This document shows, piece after piece, positions 28,094 through 38,383 of a stretch of 64,000 bases of DNA (within the stretch, counting starts at the first letter, position 1; every line of letters begins with the position of its first letter). The notes beneath the pieces were generated by a model. It was not told where the DNA came from. It worked only from the letters and a program-made list of their open reading frames with translations, and searched no databases. This DNA is from Gammaproteobacteria bacterium (GTDB taxonomy: Bacteria > Pseudomonadota > Gammaproteobacteria > JAUZRS01). Where the stretch lies: assembly GCA_030949385.1 (NCBI GenBank), contig JAUZSP010000001.1, positions 352,857 to 416,856 of the forward strand. The letters are read 5' to 3'. Made by a program: the position numbers and the translations under genes.

Positions 28094-28909
28094 CTATTCT
28101 ATAGATTGCCCAAGCCGAGACCAAGTAACCCCCGACCCGTTCCAATTCATCCAGATTGCAAAGGCCCTGCCAACCAAATTTTCATCGGGCACAAAACCCC
28201 ACACACGGCCATCATTACTGTTGTCCCGATTATCGCCCATAACAAAATAGTGGCCTTCTGGAACCGTGTAACGCCCCTCAGGGCTGTTGTAGCGGCTTGG
28301 CGTAATGAGCATGGAATGGTTCACCGTACCCAAATCTTCTTTAAACTCAACCGTCGCCAAACCACCACGCGCTTCTTTAGCGCTCTCAAACAGGCCTACT
28401 TTTTCCACTGAAATGCGCTCACCATTGATGTAGAGCACTTTATTAAAATACTCGACTTGATCTCCAGGCAGGCCAATCACCCGTTTGATGTAATCGACAT
28501 TTGGGTTGCGAGGATAACGAAACACCGCCACATCCCCCCGCTTGGGCTTGCCCACATCGATCACTTTTTTATTCAAAACCGGCAAACGCACCCCATAGGA
28601 AAATTTATTCACCAAAATAAAATCACCCACCAACAGCGTTGGCAGCATCGAGCCTGAAGGGATTCGGAACGGCTCCACTAAAAATGAACGTAACAGCAGC
28701 ACCACCAGCAACACGGGAAAAAAAGAACGGGCGTATTCAACTAAAATAGGTTCGCCTGGGCGCTCGCGCTTGCCTTCGACCTCCGACATCGCGCCCGGTT
28801 TAGCCAGTGCTTGGCTGCGTTTTTTTGCGAAAAAAAACGCATCAATTGCCCATACAACTCCCGTAATACCCGTTCCTATGACCAGCATTAAGGCAAAATC
28901 AAAATTCAT
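28094..28909 (-). CDS. lepB: signal peptidase I
   Basis: 271 residues. It removes signal peptides on the periplasmic side of the inner membrane. Two N-terminal membrane segments are followed by the catalytic Ser (FRIPSGSMLPTLLVGDFILV), the Lys region (NVDYIKRVIGLPGD) and box E (YFVMGDNRDNSNDGRVWGFV). It is encoded just after lepA, the common operon. Confidence 0.96.
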   Translation of the reverse strand: MNFDFALMLVIGTGITGVVWAIDAFFFAKKRSQALAKPGAMSEVEGKRERPGEPILVEYARSFFPVLLVVLLLRSFLVEPFRIPSGSMLPTLLVGDFILVNKFSYGVRLPVLNKKVIDVGKPKRGDVAVFRYPRNPNVDYIKRVIGLPGDQVEYFNKVLYINGERISVEKVGLFESAKEARGGLATVEFKEDLGTVNHSMLITPSRYNSPEGRYTVPEGHYFVMGDNRDNSNDGRVWGFVPDENLVGRAFAIWMNWNGSGVTWSRLGQSIE

Positions 28910-28950
28910 TTACAAAGACCTTCTTATCGTTTTAAGCAAAAATAAATGTG

Positions 28951-30744
28951 TTATTTACGATCCACTTGCAAGACCGCCAAAAAAGCCTCTTGTGGAATTT
29001 CCACGCGACCAATCTGCTTCATGCGTTTTTTACCGGCTTTCTGTTTCTCCAGCAACTTGCGTTTTCGACTGATGTCACCGCCGTAACATTTAGCAGTAAC
29101 GTTTTTACGCAACGCTTTAATGCTGGAACGGGCAATAATATGGCTGCCAATGGCCGCCTGCACCGCCACATCAAACATCTGCCGTGGAATAATTTCTTTC
29201 ATCTTATCGGTCAGCTCACGCCCACGCCCTTGCGCACGGTCTTTGTGTACGATAATTGACAGTGCGTCAACACGATCACCGTTAATCAGCACATCCACTT
29301 TGACCAGATCCGCCGCTTGAAAACGTTTAAACTCGTAATCAAAGGAAGCAAAACCACGGCTGACGGATTTAAGCCGGTCAAAAAAGTCCAGCACCACCTC
29401 GCTCATGGGCATCTCGTAAGACAGAGATATTTGATTACCCAAATACTGCATGTTTTTCTGCACACCGCGTTTGTCGATGCAAAGTTTGATTACATCACCA
29501 ACAAACTCTTGCGGCACCAAAATATTGGCCTCAATAATCGGTTCACGAATCTCATCCAGTTTATTGACCACTGGCATTTCAGAGGGGTTGTGGATGTAAA
29601 ACAGCTCGCCTTTGGTATCCAATAACTCATAGACCACCGTCGGTGCCGTGGTAATCAAATCCAAATTGTATTCACGTTCCAGCCGCTCTTGCACAATTTC
29701 CATATGCAACATGCCAAGGAAACCGCAGCGGAAGCCGAACCCCAACGCCTGCGAGGTTTCCGGTTCAAAATTCAATGACGCATCATTGAGCCGCAATTTT
29801 TGCAACGCATCACGAAAATTATCGTAATCATCGGCACTGATGGGAAACAACCCAGCAAACACTCTCGGCTGCACCTCTTGAAACCCAGACAAGATCTCTT
29901 CCGAAGGGTTTCGCAAGGTGGTAATGGTATCACCCACCCTTGCTGCATCAATGTCCTTAATACCTGCGATAATGTAACCCACCTGCCCCGCACTGATCGA
30001 ATCCGTCGGCAGACGCTTGGGGGTAAAGATTCCCACCTGATCAATTAAAAAATCACGCCCCGAAGACATCATGCGCAGTTTGTCTTTTTTCGCCAAACGC
30101 CCCTGCATCACGCGAACCAAGGTAATCACACCAACAAAATTGTCAAACCAAGAGTCAATGATCAACGCCTGCGTTGCCGCCTCAGGATCTCCTACCGGAG
30201 CTGGAACTCGCTCTACAATTTGCTCCAGCAGATCATCAATGCCCAAGCCGCTTTTGGCACTCACCAACAGCGCATCACCCGCTTCAATGCCAATGATCTC
30301 TTCAATTTCATTGATGACACGCTCAGGATCAGCGGCGGGCAGATCCACCTTATTCAAAACCGGCACCACTTCCAGCTCTTGTTCGATGGCGGTATAACAG
30401 TTGGCCACACTTTGCGCTTCCACCCCTTGCGAAGCATCCACCACCAGCAACGCCCCTTCACAAGCAGCCAAGGAACGTGAAACCTCATAAGAGAAATCCA
30501 CATGGCCTGGCGTATCAATAAAGTTGAGGTGATAGGTCTCACCGTTACGCGCCTTGTAATCCAATGAAACGCACTGCGCTTTAATGGTGATGCCACGTTC
30601 CCTCTCCAGATCCATAGAATCCAGTACTTGCGCTTCCATTTCACGTTCGCTCAAACCACCACAGATCTGAATAAAACGATCAGCAATGGTGGATTTACCG
30701 TGATCAATATGGGCAATAATGGAAAAATTGCGGATGTTTTTCAT
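28951..30744 (-). CDS. lepA: elongation factor 4
   Basis: 597 residues, full length. A ribosome-associated GTPase that back-translocates or rescues stalled ribosomes. G1 is [17 protein letters not shown]3 is DTPGHVDF and G4 is NKVDLP. The EF-4-specific C-terminal domain is present ([36 protein letters not shown]). Directly adjacent to the glutaredoxin-like gene upstream. Confidence 0.98.
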   Translation of the reverse strand: MKNIRNFSIIAHIDHGKSTIADRFIQICGGLSEREMEAQVLDSMDLERERGITIKAQCVSLDYKARNGETYHLNFIDTPGHVDFSYEVSRSLAACEGALLVVDASQGVEAQSVANCYTAIEQELEVVPVLNKVDLPAADPERVINEIEEIIGIEAGDALLVSAKSGLGIDDLLEQIVERVPAPVGDPEAATQALIIDSWFDNFVGVITLVRVMQGRLAKKDKLRMMSSGRDFLIDQVGIFTPKRLPTDSISAGQVGYIIAGIKDIDAARVGDTITTLRNPSEEILSGFQEVQPRVFAGLFPISADDYDNFRDALQKLRLNDASLNFEPETSQALGFGFRCGFLGMLHMEIVQERLEREYNLDLITTAPTVVYELLDTKGELFYIHNPSEMPVVNKLDEIREPIIEANILVPQEFVGDVIKLCIDKRGVQKNMQYLGNQISLSYEMPMSEVVLDFFDRLKSVSRGFASFDYEFKRFQAADLVKVDVLINGDRVDALSIIVHKDRAQGRGRELTDKMKEIIPRQMFDVAVQAAIGSHIIARSSIKALRKNVTAKCYGGDISRKRKLLEKQKAGKKRMKQIGRVEIPQEAFLAVLQVDRK

Positions 30745-30996
30745 CTACTCGGGTACCTTGATTGCAAGTGCCCGTCTTAGAGCGTCCTTGTCCAGCTGGT
30801 AAAAACAGATCTCGTTATCCCCATGATTTAACACTGGAACAAACTCGTTATAACGTTGTTTCAACTCTGTATCTCGATCAATATCAACCACTTCAAACTC
30901 AAATTGCCACTCAATACCCAATTGCTGCAACTCCCTTTGCATCGTTTCACACAAATGACAATAAAGGCGGCTGTAAAGGGTCAGTTTTGGCCTCAT
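30745..30996 (-). CDS. glutaredoxin family protein
   Basis: 83 residues, a single thioredoxin-fold domain. The redox motif is CHLC in LYSRLYCHLCETMQRELQQL. A cis-Pro is present in EFVPVLNHG. It resembles the DUF836 glutaredoxin-like group. Its ATG overlaps the degP stop (ATGA), and lepA follows with no gap, so it belongs to the sigma-E/envelope block. The redox partner is unknown. Confidence 0.85.
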   Translation of the reverse strand: MRPKLTLYSRLYCHLCETMQRELQQLGIEWQFEFEVVDIDRDTELKQRYNEFVPVLNHGDNEICFYQLDKDALRRALAIKVPE

Positions 30997-32402
30997 TTTT
31001 CAGCGAGTTTCAGTGCCAAAAAGATCGGTCCATCATGACGCTGCACCAAAACTGAAATGGAACGCCCCTTTTGCAAGGTTTTCATAATGGCATCAAAATC
31101 AACCACACTGTTGATCGCCTTGTTATCCAACATCACAATCACATCACCACTGCGAATGCCGCTGACCGCAGCGGGTCCCTTAAAGACTTTTTGCACCAGC
31201 ACGCCAGCTTGCTGCAAACCCAGTTCTTGACGCAATTTGTCGTCCACCTCTTCGACTTCAATCGCCAGACGATTGCGTTCCTTGATACTGGATTTGGGTT
31301 TTGCATCGGCCAACTGCACCTGCTCCGGAAGCTCGCCAATCTTCACCTTAAGCTGCACTTTTTTGCCGTTGCGAATCACCTCAACTTGCGCCACTTCATC
31401 CACATGGATTCGCCCCACCAGCGGCGGCAGATCCGTTGAGGTCGAAACACGCTGACCATTAAAACGAGTGATGATGTCGCCCACCCGAATCTCTGCCGCA
31501 GCCGCTGGGCTGTTATCCAACACCCGCGCCACCAACGCTCCGTGTGCCGCCTCCATCGCAAAAGATTCAGCCAACTCACGGGTCACTTCTTGGATGATCA
31601 CCCCCAACCAGCCGCGCGTCACCTTGCCTTTGGATTTGAGCTGCTCCACCACATCCATCGCCACTTCGATGGGGATCGCAAAAGAGAGCCCCATAAAACC
31701 ACCGGTGCGACTGTAAATTTGTGAGTTAATCCCCACCACTTTTCCTTCCAAATTAAACAGCGGCCCACCGGAATTCCCTGGGTTAATCGCCACATCGGTC
31801 TGGATAAAAGGCACGTAATTCTCATTGGGCAAACTGCGCCCCTTCGCACTGACAATGCCCTGAGTCACACTGTGCTCGAACCCAAAGGGTGAGCCAATCG
31901 CCAGCACCCACGCCCCCACTTGCAAATTGCTGGAGGTGCCGATGTTCACCACCGGCAACGATTCGGCACTGACCTTCAATAACGCAATGTCACTGCGACC
32001 ATCCACCCCAATGACTTTTGCCAACAGCTCACGCCGATCATGCAGGCGCACCACAATTTCGTCAGCGCCTTCAACCACATGATTATTGGTTAAAATATAA
32101 CCATCGGAAGAAATAATAAAACCCGATCCCAGCGAGGTGGAATCTTGATACTCCGGCATCTCTCCGCCTTCACCAAAAAAGCGGCGAAACAGTTCACCAA
32201 AAGGGCTGTTTTCCAGATCGGGGATTTTATCCATACCGCGCGGCAAAAAATTGCGCCGCTCAACCCGCTTGGTGGTGCTAATGTTCACCACCGCCTTGTG
32301 GTTTTCCGCCACCAAACGGGTAAAGTCCGGCAAACTGGCCTGCACGGGCATGAATAAAAACGGCACAACCAACAGAGTAAGCCACTTAATCGCGGTCTTC
32401 AT
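30993..32402 (-). CDS. degP: DegP/MucD-type periplasmic serine protease
   Basis: 469 residues from the ATG at 32402 (MKTAIKWLTLLVVPFLFMPV, a signal peptide ending VQA). HtrA family with catalytic triad His in ILTNNHVVEGADEI, Asp in GRSDIALLKV and Ser in INPGNSGGPLFN. Two PDZ domains follow (from about residues 255 and 370). It degrades misfolded envelope proteins. Position at the end of rpoE-rseA-rseB-rseC matches mucD of Pseudomonas. Confidence 0.95.
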   Translation of the reverse strand: MKTAIKWLTLLVVPFLFMPVQASLPDFTRLVAENHKAVVNISTTKRVERRNFLPRGMDKIPDLENSPFGELFRRFFGEGGEMPEYQDSTSLGSGFIISSDGYILTNNHVVEGADEIVVRLHDRRELLAKVIGVDGRSDIALLKVSAESLPVVNIGTSSNLQVGAWVLAIGSPFGFEHSVTQGIVSAKGRSLPNENYVPFIQTDVAINPGNSGGPLFNLEGKVVGINSQIYSRTGGFMGLSFAIPIEVAMDVVEQLKSKGKVTRGWLGVIIQEVTRELAESFAMEAAHGALVARVLDNSPAAAAEIRVGDIITRFNGQRVSTSTDLPPLVGRIHVDEVAQVEVIRNGKKVQLKVKIGELPEQVQLADAKPKSSIKERNRLAIEVEEVDDKLRQELGLQQAGVLVQKVFKGPAAVSGIRSGDVIVMLDNKAINSVVDFDAIMKTLQKGRSISVLVQRHDGPIFLALKLAEK

Positions 32403-32462
32403 AGTTTCTCCTGCGAAACGGCAAAAATAGGGAATAATAATCAGCAAAGATCAAACAACAAC

Positions 32463-32927
32463 TCAATCGGCTGACACATGCAGAGGCCACACTTTACGCA
32501 AAATGACCGGTTGATGGTGGGGGTTTTTTGAGATACGACGAGTGTAATAACGTAACCAAAAAAAGCCTAAACCTAATCCCAACAGGCCGCCAAAAATTGA
32601 TCCAATTTCGACCCATTGAGGCTCTTCTATGAGCTGCTCTCCAAGTATGGCGAATAATAACATACTCAACAAGGGAGCGGCATAGACTGCCAAAGAGCCT
32701 TGTATCAAAGCCGCATCGGGAATCCCGACGACCACCGAATCACCCAAACCGGCAGAAATAGAGTTCAGCACCTTAATCCGGCTCATGCGACGACCCAGCA
32801 CGTTGGCCAGCACCGACGTGCCGCAACCGCCACTGACCGCACAAGAACCACAAGCGGAGCGACGCTCCACTTCCACCCAAGCGTAGTCACCGTCAAGCTC
32901 GCTGATGCACGCCTGCTCTTCTATCAT
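32463..32927 (-). CDS. rseC: RseC/MucC-family protein
   Basis: 154 residues. It has the N-terminal Cys cluster of the family (RRSACGSCAVSGGCGTSVLA), two membrane segments (LAVYAAPLLSMLLFAIL; IFGGLLGLGLGFFWLRYY) and a short cytoplasmic tail. RseC proteins modulate sigma-E and, in some bacteria, SoxR reduction through the Rsx complex. It overlaps rseB by 4 bases. Confidence 0.93.
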   Translation of the reverse strand: MIEEQACISELDGDYAWVEVERRSACGSCAVSGGCGTSVLANVLGRRMSRIKVLNSISAGLGDSVVVGIPDAALIQGSLAVYAAPLLSMLLFAILGEQLIEEPQWVEIGSIFGGLLGLGLGFFWLRYYTRRISKNPHHQPVILRKVWPLHVSAD

Positions 32928-33895
32928 GACGGCTCTTTATCCGAAGAGGGCGTAACCGGTGTAATTGATTGAGCAATCAACTTAACGGTCTGCATCGGCA
33001 CCTCTCCCACCACCGTAATTTGATGATCGCCAATGACTCGACCGTAGACCGTCACCGCACCCATTTTCGACATACCTTGGAAACGTTCTTTTTCCGAGAG
33101 CAACTTTTCAATAAAAATTGAGACACTGGCCAACCCATCGGAATAGACCGTATGAAAGATCGGCATACCCTTCGAGCTCATGGTTTTTTCCGTCTGAGAA
33201 GTTAAAACAAAACCCTCAGGCACCTCTTTAATGAACCACGGCGAGCTGAATTTAAGCGGTGCCTTGCTCTCTTTGCCATGATGCCAGATAAAACCTTTGC
33301 CACCAGAGATCGAAACAAAACGCTCCTTTGGCACTTTGTCCAACAGAGTCAGCTCGGTAAACATCACCACTTCAATGATTTTCCCCTCGGAATCCAATAA
33401 ATCGGAGCGCAATAACAGATCGCTTTTTTGATCCAACCAAAGCCGATAGCCGTAACGAAACGCATCCTTAGGATGAATACTGAGCAAACGGGCATCACGC
33501 CCCACCACTCGCTCTCCTTCTGTTACCAACAGATCGTAAAAACGATCCAAACGTCCCACAGAGTCTGGCACAGTGGACAAAAAAGGCGAACGAGGATCAG
33601 ATTTACTCACCGTCACCGACTGACTGTTGGGCCAAATACAGATCACAGAATGATTGTCTCGAATCACTTCACGAGCTTCGCCATTAAGAGAGAAGAGTCG
33701 CTCACGTTCATGTTCGCCATCATGGCCGTGCACAATGCGCATCAACTCCAACTCAGAGCCATGTTGATAGACAAAGACCCCTTCATAATTATGGGTTTTC
33801 ATGGCAACGGACATGCGATCCAGCCACTGACGAACCTCGTCGGCAAACAGGGGTGAAGCCAACAGTGACAACAAGAGTATGACGAAGATCCGCAT
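32924..33895 (-). CDS. rseB: sigma-E regulator RseB/MucB
   Basis: 323 residues from the ATG at 33895 (MRIFVILLLSLLASPLFADE, signal peptide). RseB binds RseA in the periplasm and shields it from proteolysis until stress. The N-terminal lipoprotein-receptor-like domain (NYEGVFVYQHGSELELMRI) and C-terminal domain (VTVYGRVIGDHQITVVGEV) are both present. Part of the rpoE operon. Confidence 0.95.
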   Translation of the reverse strand: MRIFVILLLSLLASPLFADEVRQWLDRMSVAMKTHNYEGVFVYQHGSELELMRIVHGHDGEHERERLFSLNGEAREVIRDNHSVICIWPNSQSVTVSKSDPRSPFLSTVPDSVGRLDRFYDLLVTEGERVVGRDARLLSIHPKDAFRYGYRLWLDQKSDLLLRSDLLDSEGKIIEVVMFTELTLLDKVPKERFVSISGGKGFIWHHGKESKAPLKFSSPWFIKEVPEGFVLTSQTEKTMSSKGMPIFHTVYSDGLASVSIFIEKLLSEKERFQGMSKMGAVTVYGRVIGDHQITVVGEVPMQTVKLIAQSITPVTPSSDKEPS

Positions 33896-33908
33896 TTGAG
33901 TTAGCGCC

Positions 33909-34499
33909 CTATTGATCGTAACCAGCCAAACGAGAGTAAGGAACCACTCCCTGCACTTCACCCAAGACCGTGTGTTCCGTATGGGTGGCCAAATAACCGT
34001 TTAGACGTTTTTCAATCGCAGAACGGTGCAAATTCCAGCGCGTCCCTTGCAGCGGTGCGGCAACCAAACGCACATCCTGGCGAGGTTGTAATAACATCAA
34101 GGGCTGAGATTGCTCTGCCAACTGCTGATCGACACCTACCTCGTTTTGTAAACTTCGCAAACCCACAATGGAGACCAAAGCCACACTCGCGGCAATCGCA
34201 AAACCGGCGACCCCTTTGAGCAAGGTACTGCGAGTCAAAATTGTCCGCAACGCTCTAGGCGCTAAAATGGCCGGTTCATTATCGATGGCATCTCGCACCG
34301 AAGCGGCAAAATTGGTGCTCAACAGCGGCACATCACCTTGTACTCCATCAGAGATCAAGTGATAACGCCCCCACCTCAATTTCAAATCAACCTGCTCAGA
34401 CTCCGCCATCAAATTTAATATATGTTTTTGCTCTCTGGCATCACTCTCTCCATCCATCAAGGCTGACAATGACTCATTAACTTGTTTATTCGTTGACAT
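33909..34499 (-). CDS. rseA: anti-sigma-E factor RseA/MucA
   Basis: 196 residues from the ATG at 34499. The N-terminal sigma-binding domain (ESLSALMDGESDAREQKHIL; KLRWGRYHLISDGVQGD) is cytoplasmic. One membrane segment (GVAGFAIAASVALVSIVGL) and a periplasmic tail follow. It holds RpoE at the membrane until cleaved. The start overlaps the rpoE 3' end by 14 bases. Confidence 0.94.
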   Translation of the reverse strand: MSTNKQVNESLSALMDGESDAREQKHILNLMAESEQVDLKLRWGRYHLISDGVQGDVPLLSTNFAASVRDAIDNEPAILAPRALRTILTRSTLLKGVAGFAIAASVALVSIVGLRSLQNEVGVDQQLAEQSQPLMLLQPRQDVRLVAAPLQGTRWNLHRSAIEKRLNGYLATHTEHTVLGEVQGVVPYSRLAGYDQ

Positions 34500-35088
34500 A
34501 ATGTTCTTCCGTCTCATCAAGAAGAGGTTTTAGATTGTGATCTATCGCCTCACGCGCTCGAAAAATACGGGAGCGCACCGTGCCAATGGGACACTCCATC
34601 ACTTGGGAAATCTCAAGATAAGACAACCCCTCCAGCTCCCGCAAGGTAATGGCCACCTTCAACTCTTCAGGCAACTCATTAATCGTGCGGTGTACCACCT
34701 CTTTCACCTCGTTGGACAACAACTCATGTTCCGGTGTTGCATAGTCCCTGAGTAAATCCGCCCCCTCGTACTGCTCCGCCTCTTGCGAATCCACCGTACC
34801 GAGAGGGGCTTTACGTCGATTGGAAACCAAAAAGTTTTTCGCTGTATTCACCGCAATGCGATACATCCAAGTATAAAAGGCACTGTCACCGCGAAAATTC
34901 TTTAAACCACGGTACGCTTTGATGAACGCCTCTTGCGCCACATCCTGAACATCCGCCGGATTTTTAACAAAACGCAAAATCAGGTGAGCAATTTTGTGCT
35001 GGTACTTCAATACCAACAGATCAAAGGCTGCTTTATCACCCCGCTGTACTCGTCTTACCAACTCAAGATCAATATCTCTCTCGCCCAT
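34486..35088 (-). CDS. rpoE: RNA polymerase sigma-E factor
   Basis: 200 residues from the ATG at 35088 (MGERDIDLELVRRVQRGDK). An ECF sigma factor for envelope stress. Region 2 is VQDVAQEAFIKAYRGLKNFR and SAFYTWMYRIAVNTA; region 4 is TLRELEGLSYLEISQVMECP followed by IGTVRSRIFRARE. It heads the rpoE-rseA-rseB-rseC-degP block and is divergent from nadB, as in Pseudomonas. Confidence 0.97.
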   Translation of the reverse strand: MGERDIDLELVRRVQRGDKAAFDLLVLKYQHKIAHLILRFVKNPADVQDVAQEAFIKAYRGLKNFRGDSAFYTWMYRIAVNTAKNFLVSNRRKAPLGTVDSQEAEQYEGADLLRDYATPEHELLSNEVKEVVHRTINELPEELKVAITLRELEGLSYLEISQVMECPIGTVRSRIFRAREAIDHNLKPLLDETEEHYVNE

Positions 35089-35126
35089 TTGGGCAGACTC
35101 CTTACTCTTGCCGCCCAAATCGCTAG

Positions 35127-35154
35127 GATAGACCGCAAAATTTTTTGTTGGTTC
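35127..35154 (-). promoter_or_regulatory. possible sigma-E autoregulatory promoter of rpoE
   Basis: On the minus strand GAACCA is separated by 16 bases from TCTATC, close to the sigma-E consensus GAACTT-N16-TCTGA, about 40 bases upstream of the rpoE ATG. rpoE operons are usually self-activated. The match is partial, so this is a suggestion. Confidence 0.35.
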
Positions 35155-35283
35155 TTTTTTTGTACCGCTTTTTCAAAAAAAGCAGGTAGAATGCCGCTGT
35201 TCGTTCGCCATGTTAAAACTTAATCGCCTTAACCCTCGCTCATGGGGGACAAAATACACAGACCGGCTCATCTCTACAAGCAA

Positions 35284-36899
35284 ATGCAAAAAAAACAGAA
35301 ACAATACGACGTTTTAATTATCGGCTCCGGTGCTGCTGGGCTGACTTTGGCTCTGCAATTGGCTCCTCATGCTCAAGTCGCGGTGCTCTCAAAAAGTGCT
35401 TTGAAAGACGGCAGCACCTTCTACGCCCAAGGCGGCATCTCCGCAGTCTTGGACAAAGAGGACAGTTTTGCCTCCCATGCTCAGGACACCCTCAATGCAG
35501 GGGCAGGTCTGTGCAACCCCGAAACCGTGCAATACGTGGTCACTCACGGCCCTGACAGCATTCATTGGCTTGAGTCATTGCAGATGCCGTTCACCCAATG
35601 CGACGATGACAACGGCGGTTCACACTACCATCTTACCCGCGAAGGCGGCCACAGCCATCGCCGCGTCATTCACGCCGACGATGCCACCGGCCAAGCATTG
35701 GCAAACACCCTAGAATCTCAATCACGCCGCCACCACAATATAACTTTGTTTGAACATCACAACGCCGTCGATCTGATCACCAAGCGCAACAACAAGGGCA
35801 AAAAAGAGTGCATCGGCGCTTACGTTCTCAATCGAGAGCGGCAACAGATCGAGACCTTCTTGGCTCCCATTGTCATTTTAGCCAGTGGTGGTGCCAGCAA
35901 AGTCTACCTCTACAGCAGCAACCCCGATGGTTCTACCGGCGACGGCATCGCCATGGCGTGGCGAGCGGGCTGTCAAGTAGCAAACATGGAGTTCATGCAG
36001 TTCCACCCTACCTGTCTCTATCACCCCAAAGCCAAATCGTCACTGATCTCTGAGGCGGTGCGCGGTGAAGGTGGAAAATTATTGTTGCCCGACGGCACTG
36101 CTTTTATGCATAAATTTGATCCACGCGCCGAACTCGCTCCCCGCGACATCGTTGCCCGCGCCATTGATCATGAAATGAAACGCCTCGGCGTTGATTGCCT
36201 CTATCTGGACATCAGCCACAAACCCGCCAACTTTATTCTCAAACACTTCCCGAACATTTATCAAAAATGCCAAATGTTTGGTATCGACATGACCCAAGAA
36301 CCAATTCCCGTGGTACCAGCAGCCCACTACACCTGTGGGGAGTGGTGACCGATCTCAACGGTCGCACCCAACTCTCCGGCTTGTATGCCATTGGCGAAAC
36401 CGCCCACACCGGCCTACACGGAGCCAATCGCATGGCCAGTAATTCTCTGCTGGAGTGTCTTGTTTTTGCCCGTTCTGCCGCCGAAGATATTATTAATCAC
36501 CAACTCAATAAACCGCGAAAAAACAGAAATATTCCCCTTTGGGATGAAAGTCGGGTCACCAATTCTAACGAAGAGGTGGTGGTCTCCCACAACTGGGATG
36601 AACTTCGGCGCTTTATGTGGGATTATGTGGGTATTGTGCGCACCAACAAACGTTTGCAACGAGCAAAAAACCGAATTGAACTGTTGCAAAGAGAGATAAA
36701 CGACTATTACGGTAACTTCCGCGTCAGCAGTGACCTACTGGAGCTGCGCAACTTGGCACTGGTCGCGGAGTTAATTATTCGCTCTGCCCAACAAAGAAAG
36801 GAAAGTCGAGGCCTTCATTACACTCTCGACTACCCAAAAATGTTAAACCAAGCAAAAAACACTCTTTTAACCCCTGCCGAAGACAAAGGAATATCATGA
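35284..36899 (+). pseudogene. nadB: L-aspartate oxidase, frameshifted
   Basis: NadB oxidises aspartate to iminoaspartate, the first step of NAD synthesis. The FAD-binding loop is YDVLIIGSGAAGLTLALQLA; other family blocks are STFYAQGGISAVLDKEDSF and MEFMQFHPTCLYHPKAK. The frame breaks at a G run (36337-36340): the first part ends [13 protein letters not shown], and the expected continuation [20 protein letters not shown] is in the next frame to 36899. One extra G restores 538 residues, the normal size. The start is the ATG at 35284 (MQKKQKQYDV); an ATG at 35242 is in the same frame. The stop overlaps the next gene (ATGA). Homopolymer error is likely. Confidence 0.92.
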
Positions 36900-37735
36900 G
36901 CACCCCACTTGCTCCTCTTCTGGTCGAAACAAAACAGCTCGAATCACTGCTGGGCAACAAAAAATTATTGGTCATCGATGTCTCACGCCCTCAGGTCTAC
37001 CGCCACTACCATATTCCAGGCGCAATCCATCTCGACTACACTCAGATCATTCGTTTTGCCCCACCCATTGGCGGTTTGCTGCCCAGCAGCGAGCAATTTA
37101 ATCGCCTCATGTCTGCCATCGGTTTAACCCCCAACACCCATGTGGTGGCTTATGATGACGAAGGTGGTGGCAATGCAGCACGTCTGTTGTGGACCTTAGA
37201 AGCCTTTGGCCACAAACACGTTTCATTGCTCAACGGCGGCCTACACAGCTGGGCGAACGAAGGTCACCCCCTCAGCAACAACCCCGTCTTCCCAGAACCC
37301 CAGCCTTATCAAGCCCTCTTCAAAGGCTACAACGTTGCCGACCAAGCGTATATTTTAGAACACCTTGATAACCCTAACGTGCAATTTTTAGACGCCCGCT
37401 CCAAAGCGGAATTTGACGGCAGCGAAGCCTACTCAAAACGTTCAGGGCGCATTCCAGGTGCGATTCATTTCAAATGGAGCATCGGCCTTGATCCAACAAA
37501 AAACTTACGTTTTCGCTCCAAAGATGAAATATCCACGCTCTTGTTAGCGCGCGGCATCGAGCCTGAACAGGAAGTCATTGTCTACTGCCAAACCCATCAC
37601 CGATCAGCTCTGAGCTGGTTTATGCTCAAATACCTCGGTTACGCCAAGGTCAGGGGTTATCCAGGATCATGGTCTGATTGGGGCAACTGTGATGACACCC
37701 CCATCGAAACCGATCCACAAACAGAACACGACTAA
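36896..37735 (+). CDS. rhdA: thiosulfate sulfurtransferase, RhdA type
   Basis: 279 residues, two rhodanese domains. The N-terminal domain has a degenerate active site. The C-terminal one carries the catalytic Cys in [20 protein letters not shown], the CQTHHRS loop characteristic of Azotobacter/Pseudomonas RhdA. It transfers sulfane sulfur from thiosulfate to thiophilic acceptors and may serve Fe-S or sulfur metabolism. It is translationally coupled to nadB by ATGA and converges on orn with a 4-base overlap. Confidence 0.9.
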   Translation: MSTPLAPLLVETKQLESLLGNKKLLVIDVSRPQVYRHYHIPGAIHLDYTQIIRFAPPIGGLLPSSEQFNRLMSAIGLTPNTHVVAYDDEGGGNAARLLWTLEAFGHKHVSLLNGGLHSWANEGHPLSNNPVFPEPQPYQALFKGYNVADQAYILEHLDNPNVQFLDARSKAEFDGSEAYSKRSGRIPGAIHFKWSIGLDPTKNLRFRSKDEISTLLLARGIEPEQEVIVYCQTHHRSALSWFMLKYLGYAKVRGYPGSWSDWGNCDDTPIETDPQTEHD

Positions 37736-38295
37736 ATTTTAAACACCTGCTGGCGATAATATTTCAACTCGTTGATCGAGTCACGAATGTCGTCCAGCGC
37801 CAGATGTGAGCTCTCTTTAGTGAAGCCTTTTAAAATCTCCGGTGCCCAACGTGAAGTCAGCTCTTTAATGGAGCTGACATCCAAGTTACGGTAGTGAAAA
37901 TACTCTTCTAAGGTCGGCATCAGTCGCGCCATAAAACGTCGATCTTGGCAGATGCTGTTGCCACACATCGGAGAGACCCCCTTTGGCAACCACTGCTGTA
38001 AAAATGCAATCGTCTCCGCTTCCGCTTCCGCCACAGAATAATCACTCTTCTTAACCCGCTGAGTCAAGCCGGATTTACCATGTTGCTTGGTGTTCCACTC
38101 GTCCATCGCCGCCATAGTCTCAATGCTGTGATGAATGGCAATCATTGGACCTTGCGCCAACTCATTCAAATCACCGTCCGTGACCACAGTGGCAATCTCA
38201 ATGATCTGATCCGACTCTGGGAACAGCCCCGTCATCTCCAGATCAATCCAGATCAAACGTTGCTCTTCCGCTGAGGGCGAAGTTGTTGTACCCAT
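37732..38295 (-). CDS. orn: oligoribonuclease
   Basis: 187 residues. A DEDDh 3'-5' exonuclease that degrades di- and short oligoribonucleotides, including pGpG from c-di-GMP turnover. Exo I is [20 protein letters not shown]; Exo III has the His/Asp in [20 protein letters not shown]. It is divergent from the M48 protease gene, as in many gammaproteobacteria. Confidence 0.96.
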   Translation of the reverse strand: MGTTTSPSAEEQRLIWIDLEMTGLFPESDQIIEIATVVTDGDLNELAQGPMIAIHHSIETMAAMDEWNTKQHGKSGLTQRVKKSDYSVAEAEAETIAFLQQWLPKGVSPMCGNSICQDRRFMARLMPTLEEYFHYRNLDVSSIKELTSRWAPEILKGFTKESSHLALDDIRDSINELKYYRQQVFKI

Positions 38296-38383
38296 ATTAA
38301 ACTCCTTAAAAAAGTTATGGTCTTATAGAGTTGAAGAATTTGTTATTCTACCCTTCCATATATTAATACAGTTTCTAAACTCT

